From positions 310,001 through 374,000 of the forward strand of contig NZ_JNWV01000006.1 in assembly GCF_000716535.1 (NCBI RefSeq): a DNA stretch of 64,000 nt, in the 5' to 3' direction. Below the pieces are notes generated by a model. The model was not told the DNA's origin. It did not search any database and worked only from the letters and a program-made list of their open reading frames with translations. A program made the position numbers and the translations under genes. This document shows, in pieces, positions 58,821 to 64,000 of the stretch. Within the stretch, counting starts at the first letter, position 1, and the number at the start of each line of letters is the position of its first letter. This DNA comes from Streptomyces flaveolus. Lineage in GTDB: Bacteria; Actinomycetota; Actinomycetes; Streptomycetales; Streptomycetaceae.

Positions 58821-58896
58821 GACCGTCCTGTGTGAGCGTGAGGGTTTCTGTCGGGTGCTGTGCGCTCTCGGAGTGTCATCAGTGCGGCCCACCGCG

Positions 58897-59607
58897 TCAA
58901 TCGATGGGCGCGGGACCGGGGCGGCCGAAAGTTTCGGTCGTTTTCGAGCCGCCGGGCCACGCGCCGTCATGCGGGGCGAAGTCGCCGGTCACCGTGTAGG
59001 CGCGGCCCCCGGCCACCCCGGTCATGACATAGCTGTCGTCTCCCGCATCGCGCCCGCCGCGCTCATGGCCGTACTGCCCCGCGAAGACCCACTCACCCGC
59101 CGGTACCGTCCGCCCTTCCTTGAGCCTCCAGGTGAAGACGACGAACCCGCCCTGCTCCGTGACGCTCTGGCTGACGATCCCGAGGGCGAGCGCGGTGTCC
59201 TTCTCCGACAGGTCGAACGCGTGCCGCAGCACCACGCACGCCCGTTTCCGGAACGGCAGCCTGCGCAGCGCCTCCTGGACGTCCACCACGCCGGCGACGT
59301 CCGGGTTCTCGGTCCGCTCCTCACCGCGCGGCCAGAACAGCGCGATCCGCCGCCGCTCGCGCACCGCGCCGCGGATCCTGGTGCGCGCCAGGTTCGCGAC
59401 CACGCCCCGCGCGTACGCCACCGGATGGTCGGCCGCGCGCACCCGGTCCCAGCGGTGCCACAGCGCCAGCAGCGCGTCCGCGGCCAGATCGTCGGCGACG
59501 TCGGCCTCGCCGGTCAACACATGGGCGAGACACGCGAGTTCGGCGTAGTGCCGTTCGAAGAAGGCATGGAACTCCACGGCGGCGGCGTCGTCCACGACCG
59601 TGCCCAC
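58897..59607 (-). CDS. SigE-family ECF sigma factor with replaced region 4
   Basis: About 236 residues from GTG 59607 (AGAGG upstream; GTG 59658 is an alternative). Region 2 is normal: EFHAFFERHYAELACLAHVLTGEADVADDLAADALLALWHRW, described as one block. Region 4 starts with LRRLPFRKRACVVLRHAFDLSEKDTALALG but stops in the helix-turn-helix. The remaining 95 residues (FVVFTWRLKEGR, GEWVFAGQYGHERGG, AYTVTGDFAPHDGAWPGG) are beta-rich and unlike any sigma factor. This looks like an in-frame fusion after a deletion into a neighbouring gene. Promoter recognition at -35 is probably lost or altered. Confidence 0.78.
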   Translation of the reverse strand: MGTVVDDAAAVEFHAFFERHYAELACLAHVLTGEADVADDLAADALLALWHRWDRVRAADHPVAYARGVVANLARTRIRGAVRERRRIALFWPRGEERTENPDVAGVVDVQEALRRLPFRKRACVVLRHAFDLSEKDTALALGIVSQSVTEQGGFVVFTWRLKEGRTVPAGEWVFAGQYGHERGGRDAGDDSYVMTGVAGGRAYTVTGDFAPHDGAWPGGSKTTETFGRPGPAPID

Positions 59608-59696
59608 GGGTGACCTCTTCTCGGTGCGGCTCTGTGTGCTGTTCGGGCGGTCGGACACCGTATGGCAGGCCGAACGCGATGACGTAACACGGAGAA

Positions 59697-59711
59697 AACC
59701 TGAAACAGGTT
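59697..59711. promoter_or_regulatory. Inverted repeat upstream of the NCS2 permease gene
   Basis: AACCTGAAACAGGTT, a perfect 6-bp-arm palindrome with an AAA centre, 62 bp before the permease and about 90 bp before the divergent sigma gene. A likely operator for one or both; the regulator is unknown. Confidence 0.5.
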
Positions 59712-59773
59712 CGACAGGGGAACAATCCAGCCAGCATGCGCAGACCGATCTTCAGCTGACGAGGAGTGGGACC

Positions 59774-61171
59774 ATGTCCGTCGACCGGTACTTCAGGATC
59801 TCCGAGCGGGGATCCACGCTCGGGCGCGAGATACGCGGCGGCTTCGCCACGTTCTTCACCATGGCCTACATCCTCGTCCTGAACCCGATCATCCTGGGCA
59901 GCGCCAAGGACAAGTTCGGACACACCCTGGACACCGGCCAACTCGTCACCGCCACCGCCCTGGTGGCCTGTGTGATGACGGTCGTCATGGGAGTCGGCGG
60001 CAATCTGCCCCTCGCCATCGCCGCCGGCCTCGGCCTCAACGCCGTCGTCGCCTTCCAGCTCGCCCCGCTGATGAGCTGGGCCGACGCCATGGGCCTGGTC
60101 GTCCTCGAAGGCATCGTCATCTGCGTGCTGGTGCTCACCGGGCTCCGGGAAGCGATCATGAACGCCATCCCGCAGCAGCTGAAGCAGGCCATCGGCGTCG
60201 GCATCGGCCTGTTCATCGCCTTCATCGGCTTCGTGGACGCCGGGTTCGTCAGCCGTGTCCCGGACGCCGCCCACACCACCGTCCCGGTCCAGCTCGGCGC
60301 CGTCGGCCGGCTCACCGGCTGGCCGGTGCTGGTCTTCTGCCTCGGGGTGCTGCTCACCATCGCGCTGCTCGCCCGCAAGGTGAAGGGCGCGATCCTGATC
60401 AGCATCGTGACGATGACCGTGGTCGCGATCGTCATCAACGCCGTGGCCGACGTCAAGAGCTGGGGTCTGACCACGCCCGAGGTCCCCGACAAGGTCGTCG
60501 CCGCCCCGGACTTCGGGCTGGTCGGTCACTTCAGCCTGTTCGGCGGCTTCGCCGAGGCCGGTGTCCTCACCGCCGTCCTGCTGGTCTTCACCCTCATCCT
60601 GTCGGACTTCTTCGACGCCATGGGCACCATCGTCGGCATCACCGCGGAGGCCGGACTGCTGGACGAGAACGGCCAGGTGCCCGGCATCGGCCGCGTGCTG
60701 TTCATCGACGGCGCCGCCGCCGTCGCCGGCGGTGTCGGCTCCGCCTCCTCCAACACCGCCTACATCGAGTCGGCGGCCGGCGTCGGCGAGGGCGCCCGCA
60801 CCGGCTTCGCCAACCTGGTCACCGGCGGCCTCTTCGGCCTCGCCCTCTTCCTCACCCCGCTGCTGACCATCGTCCCGCTCCAGGCGGCGGCGCCCGCGCT
60901 GATCGCCGTGGGCTTCCTGATGATGACCCACGTCAAGCACATCGACTGGGACCGCTACGAGATCGCCGTCCCGGCGTTCCTCACCATCGCCGCGATGCCG
61001 TTCACGTACTCCATCACCGACGGGATCGGCGCCGGGTTCCTGGCCTACGTCGTCGTCAAGACGGTGGTGGGGAAGGCGCGGGAGGTCAACTGGCTGCTGT
61101 GGGCGGTCTCCGCGCTGTTCCTGGTGTACTTCGCGATCGACCCGGTGGAGCAGGTCCTCGGCGTGAAGTGA
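59774..61171 (+). CDS. NCS2/AzgA-type purine permease
   Basis: A 465-residue transporter with about 13 helices, of the AzgA-like hypoxanthine/guanine/adenine branch of NCS2. Signatures are GFATFFTMAYILVLNPIIL near residue 23, GLGLNAVVAFQ near 83, the VLLVFTLILSDFFDAMGTIVG block near 275 with the substrate-site acidic residues, and SSNTAYIESAAGVGEGARTG near 325. It starts at ATG 59774 after GAGGAG. It converges closely on the penicillin-binding protein gene (three-base gap). Confidence 0.93.
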   Translation: MSVDRYFRISERGSTLGREIRGGFATFFTMAYILVLNPIILGSAKDKFGHTLDTGQLVTATALVACVMTVVMGVGGNLPLAIAAGLGLNAVVAFQLAPLMSWADAMGLVVLEGIVICVLVLTGLREAIMNAIPQQLKQAIGVGIGLFIAFIGFVDAGFVSRVPDAAHTTVPVQLGAVGRLTGWPVLVFCLGVLLTIALLARKVKGAILISIVTMTVVAIVINAVADVKSWGLTTPEVPDKVVAAPDFGLVGHFSLFGGFAEAGVLTAVLLVFTLILSDFFDAMGTIVGITAEAGLLDENGQVPGIGRVLFIDGAAAVAGGVGSASSNTAYIESAAGVGEGARTGFANLVTGGLFGLALFLTPLLTIVPLQAAAPALIAVGFLMMTHVKHIDWDRYEIAVPAFLTIAAMPFTYSITDGIGAGFLAYVVVKTVVGKAREVNWLLWAVSALFLVYFAIDPVEQVLGVK

Positions 61172-61174
61172 GGC

Positions 61175-62629
61175 CTACTTCAGGGCCGCTTGCATCATCG
61201 CCCTGGCCACCGGCGCCGCCAGGCCGTTGCCGCTCACCTCCGAGCGGGCCGCGTCCGACTGCTCCACCATCACCGCGACGGCGACCTCCTTGCCGTTGCT
61301 GTCGGACTTGCCGTAGGAGGTGAACCAGGCGTACGGCGTCTTGCTGTTGTTCTCGCCGTGCTGGGCGGTACCGGTCTTGCCGCCGACGGTCACCCCGTCG
61401 ATCAGCGCGTTCGTGCCGGTGCCGTCCTTCACCACCGTCTCCATCGCCGACTGGAGCTGCTCGGCGGTGGTGGAGCTGATGATCTCCTTGGTGCCGGCGC
61501 TGTCGTCATAGTCCTTCAACACATCGCCGCCACTGTCGGTGATCTGCGAGACCATATGCGGCGAGACCAGCTTGCCGCCGTTCGCTATGGCCGCGGACAC
61601 CATCGTCATCTGGAGCGGGGTCGCGGTGACGTCGAACTGGCCGATGCCGGACAGGGCGGTCTGCGCCTGGTCCATGCCGGACGGGTACACGCTGGCGTAG
61701 GCCCGCACCGGCACGTCCTGCTCGTCGTTGTCGAAGCCGAACTTCTCGGCCATGGCCTTCACCTTGTCCTGGCCGAGCTGGACGGCCATGTGGCCGAAGA
61801 CGTTGTTGCACGAGTACCGCAGGGCGACGCGGATCGAGGCGTTCTCGCAGGGCGCGGACCTGTTCTCGTTGGCCAGGTCGCGTACCGTGCCCGGCAGCCG
61901 GTACGGATCGGGGCTGTCGGTCGGCTCGTCCACGTTCTCGTACAGCCCGTCCTCCAGCGCGGCGGCCGCGACGACCAGCTTGAACGTCGAGCCCGGGGGC
62001 AGCGGCTGGCGCAGCGCGCGGTTGGTGAGCGGCTTGTCCTTGTCCGCGTTGAGCGTCTTCCAGGCCGCGCCGGCCGTGTTCGCGTCGGTGAGCGCGGAGG
62101 GGTCGTACGACGGTGTCGACACCACGGCGAGGATCCTGCCGGTCTTCGGGTCGATCGCGACGGCCCCGCCCTTCTTGTCACCGAGCGCGCGGTAGGCCGC
62201 CTTCTGCACCGCCGGGTCGATCGTCGTCAGCACGTTGCCCGGTTCGGCGCGCTCGCCGGTGACGGTGTCCATCACGGTCTTCAGCCGGTTGTCCGTGCCG
62301 TTGAGCAGGTCCTTGTAGATGCCCTCGAGCTGGGTGGGGGCGTAGGCCTGTGAGGCGTAACCCGTCACGGCCGCGTACAGCTTGCCGTCCGTGTACGTCC
62401 GCTTGTACGCGAGGTCGCTTCCCTTCGTCCGTGCCGAGCCGGTGATCGCGTCCCCGGCCACGATGATGTTCCCGAGGGGCCGCGAGTAGGTCGCGATCGC
62501 GTTCCGCCGGTTGTCGTTGTCGTCCGCGAGGGCCTTGCCGTCGTAGAACTGCAGCCATGTGGCCCTGACCAGCAGGGCGAGTACGAGCAGCAGCGCGAAG
62601 ACGGACGCCCGCCTGATCGTCTTGTTCAT
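61175..62629 (-). CDS. Penicillin-binding transpeptidase (PbpA-type class B PBP)
   Basis: A 484-residue class B PBP. One N-terminal membrane anchor (VFALLLVLALLVRATWLQF) precedes a dimerisation domain and a transpeptidase domain. The catalytic SxxK is in LPPGSTFKLVVAAA near residue 216, SxN is in LRYSCNNVFGHM near 275, and KTGTA is in TVGGKTGTAQHG near 425. It crosslinks peptidoglycan. Actinobacterial pbpA normally follows rodA in a serine/threonine-kinase cluster, but this copy stands alone, so it is probably a paralogue used in differentiation or stress. Confidence 0.93.
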   Translation of the reverse strand: MNKTIRRASVFALLLVLALLVRATWLQFYDGKALADDNDNRRNAIATYSRPLGNIIVAGDAITGSARTKGSDLAYKRTYTDGKLYAAVTGYASQAYAPTQLEGIYKDLLNGTDNRLKTVMDTVTGERAEPGNVLTTIDPAVQKAAYRALGDKKGGAVAIDPKTGRILAVVSTPSYDPSALTDANTAGAAWKTLNADKDKPLTNRALRQPLPPGSTFKLVVAAAALEDGLYENVDEPTDSPDPYRLPGTVRDLANENRSAPCENASIRVALRYSCNNVFGHMAVQLGQDKVKAMAEKFGFDNDEQDVPVRAYASVYPSGMDQAQTALSGIGQFDVTATPLQMTMVSAAIANGGKLVSPHMVSQITDSGGDVLKDYDDSAGTKEIISSTTAEQLQSAMETVVKDGTGTNALIDGVTVGGKTGTAQHGENNSKTPYAWFTSYGKSDSNGKEVAVAVMVEQSDAARSEVSGNGLAAPVARAMMQAALK

Positions 62630-62726
62630 CCCGCTGGGAAGACGAGCGGGACGGGGGCAATCGTTCCCGTACGACCGTTTTTCTCATCGAGCGTTCATGT
62701 CGGGGGGCGTTCACCGAGGCCCGCGT

Positions 62727-63200
62727 TCAGGAAGCCTCCAGGATCAGCACGACCTCCTCGATCTCCCGGCCCCGCGCGTTCGCGTACCCCCGGGCCCGGG
62801 CCGCCTCGCGGAAGCCGCACTTCTCCAGGACGCGCAGCGACGCGCGGTTGTCGGCCGCCGCGCGCGCGTACAGCGGCCGTTCGGGAACCTCGGCGAGCAG
62901 GGCCCGCAGCGCGGCCGTCGCCACGCCCCGGCCCCAGTACGCCCGGTCGATCCAGTACGTCACCTCGCGCTCGCCGGGCACGCCGTAGACGGCCGCGTTG
63001 CCGGCCACCTCCCCGTCGGCCAGGACCGTGCGCAGCACGGCGGAGGAGTTCCGTATGCGCTGCCAGTAGGCCGCGAGGGCCTGCCGGTCGTACGGGTCCT
63101 CCGGGCCGAACGCGGCCATCCGGACGGCCTCCGGGTCGGTCATCTGCCGGTAGAACACCGGCAGATCGCCGTCCCGTACGGCCCGCAGCGCGATCTCCAT
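62727..63200 (-). CDS. GNAT-family N-acetyltransferase
   Basis: A 157-residue acetyltransferase. The acetyl-CoA loop is AYWGRGVATAALRALL near residues 88-103 and the second motif is ARAAADNRASLRVLEKCGFREAARARGY. The N-terminus IALRAVRDGDLPVFYRQM resembles RimJ/RimL-like members. The acceptor is unknown. It stands alone between the PBP and IclR genes. Confidence 0.9.
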   Translation of the reverse strand: MEIALRAVRDGDLPVFYRQMTDPEAVRMAAFGPEDPYDRQALAAYWQRIRNSSAVLRTVLADGEVAGNAAVYGVPGEREVTYWIDRAYWGRGVATAALRALLAEVPERPLYARAAADNRASLRVLEKCGFREAARARGYANARGREIEEVVLILEAS

Positions 63201-63239
63201 GCGACCGAGCCTACGGCCCCCGGACCGCGGCCGGCGGGG

Positions 63240-64000
63240 TCAGAGCCTGCGGGTCGCCAGCGTCAGCCGGTCCCGCGCGTCGAACAGCGCGTCCTTGATC
63301 ATCTGCTCGTGGGCGGGGGTCAGCCGGGCCACCGGCACCGAGCAGCTGATGGCGTCCCGCGCGGGTGTGCGGTACGGGATGGCCACGCCGAAGCAGCGCA
63401 GGCCCAGCGTGTTCTCCTCGCGGTCGACCGCGAAGCCCTGCTCCCGGACCTGGTGCAGCTCCTCGATGAGCTTCTCCCGGTCGGTGATGGTGTGCTCGGT
63501 GAGCGCGGGCAGCGTCTCCGGCAGCAGCTTGCGCACCTGCTCGTCGCTGTAACTGGCGAGGATCGCCTTGCCCAGGGAGGTGGAGTGGGCCGGGAGCCGG
63601 CGGCCCACCCGGGTGAAGGGCCGCAGATAGTGCTGGGACTGCCGGGTGGCCAGGTAGACCACGTTGGTGCCGTCGAGCCGGGCCAGGTGGATGGTCTCCG
63701 TGGTGTCGTCGGAGAGCCGGTCCAGGGTCGGGCGGGCGGCGGCCACCACCTCGTCGCCGTCGATGTACGACGTACCGACCAGCAGCGCCCGCACCCCGAT
63801 GCCGTACCGCGTGCCCGTGGCGTCCGTCTCCACCCAGCCCAGCTCCACGAGCGTGCGCAGCAGCATGTACAGGCTGGACTTGGGATACCCGACGGCCTCC
63901 TGGACCGCCGCGAGGGAGTGCATACCGGGCCGGCCGGCGAAGTATTCGAGCAGCTCAACGGTCCGTACCGCGGACTTGACCTGCGCCCCGCCCCCTGTGT
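63240..64000 (-). CDS. IclR-family regulator (5' end outside window)
   Basis: A partial IclR protein of at least 253 residues; the reading frame stays open to the window edge, so the start lies beyond it. The winged HTH begins QVKSAVRTVELLEYFAGRPG near the edge and runs through SLAAVQEAVGYPKSSLYMLLRTL. The C-terminal effector domain includes VGRRLPAHSTSLGKAILAS and GLRCFGVAIPY. An internal ATG at 63923 would cut the HTH and is not the start. IclR regulators often control sugar-acid or aromatic catabolism; no target is evident in the window. Confidence 0.9.
   Translation of the reverse strand, partial: TGGGAQVKSAVRTVELLEYFAGRPGMHSLAAVQEAVGYPKSSLYMLLRTLVELGWVETDATGTRYGIGVRALLVGTSYIDGDEVVAAARPTLDRLSDDTTETIHLARLDGTNVVYLATRQSQHYLRPFTRVGRRLPAHSTSLGKAILASYSDEQVRKLLPETLPALTEHTITDREKLIEELHQVREQGFAVDREENTLGLRCFGVAIPYRTPARDAISCSVPVARLTPAHEQMIKDALFDARDRLTLATRRL

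Noticed and set aside
60526..61060. Open frames antisense to the purine permease
   Set aside because: They are mirror frames of a GC-rich membrane-protein gene, without ribosome sites or domains.
1..64000. CRISPR array, rRNA operon or intact insertion sequence
   Set aside because: No regularly spaced short repeats with unique spacers, no rRNA sequence and no transposase gene were seen. The only regular repeat is the 151-bp array.

Overview
This window is a very GC-rich actinobacterial chromosome segment, almost certainly from Streptomyces. The signs are tightly packed genes with ATGA/GTGA overlaps, many GTG and TTG starts, a single SUF iron-sulfur operon, DUF2637/RepSA/FtsK-type plasmid genes, sugar ABC transporters without their own ATPase, Tat-exported enzymes, and TTA codons confined to foreign-looking DNA. 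No tRNA, rRNA or CRISPR array was seen.

Layout. (1) 1-4348: end of the suf operon (sufD, Rieske ferredoxin, sufC, sufS, sufU, MIP18/SufT-like factor). (2) 4402-7175: AbfB-domain membrane-anchored protein, an SMR exporter with its TetR repressor, and dapD. (3) 7162-18225: an 11-kb integrated actinomycete integrative and conjugative element (AICE) bounded by a perfect 14-bp repeat that is the last 14 bases of dapD. It carries a tyrosine integrase, Xis, RepSA-like initiator, FtsK-like transfer ATPase, Spd-like spread proteins, and a left-end accessory region: low-GC DUF6414 and membrane-protein pair, a long inverted repeat, an HD-ankyrin protein, a Nudix hydrolase and an XRE/DUF5919 regulator. 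(4) 18373-30123: housekeeping and stress genes (dapA homologue, holin-like and DUF3618 proteins, secreted nuclease, PhoX-like phosphatase behind a PHO-box-like repeat, MFS/TetR pair, TerD protein). (5) 30178-36272: a polyol-type ABC operon with dehydrogenase and DeoR regulator, then a uronate dehydrogenase. (6) 36504-43102: 5-dehydro-4-deoxyglucarate dehydratase, an unrecognised enzyme-like gene flanked by local tandem duplications, an MFS transporter whose 3' end is built from one repeat copy, and small conserved genes. (7) 43236-56734: a pectin/arabinan utilisation locus: GntR regulator, KDG/KDA-type aldolase-family enzyme, IlvD/Edd sugar-acid dehydratase, ABC importer, oxidoreductase, DUF6807 protein, GH43, binding protein, rhamnogalacturonan acetylesterase, pectate lyase, pectinesterase. 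(8) 56976-64000: acid phosphatase, secreted GH43-like protein, a sigma factor with an aberrant C-terminus, purine permease, penicillin-binding protein, GNAT acetyltransferase, and the start-truncated end of an IclR regulator.

How it works together. Regions 5-7 suggest stepwise pectin use outside the cell (de-esterification, deacetylation, backbone cleavage, arabinose removal), import by CUT1 ABC systems probably energised by a shared ATPase such as MsiK, and non-phosphorylative oxidation of uronic acids and pentonates towards 2-oxoglutarate semialdehyde. An aldarate dehydratase and the semialdehyde dehydrogenase are not in the window. The strongest candidates for something new are the dapD-targeted element with its own replacement terminator and unknown accessory genes, the 151-bp tandem array that rewrites the MFS gene's C-terminus, and the chimeric sigma factor.
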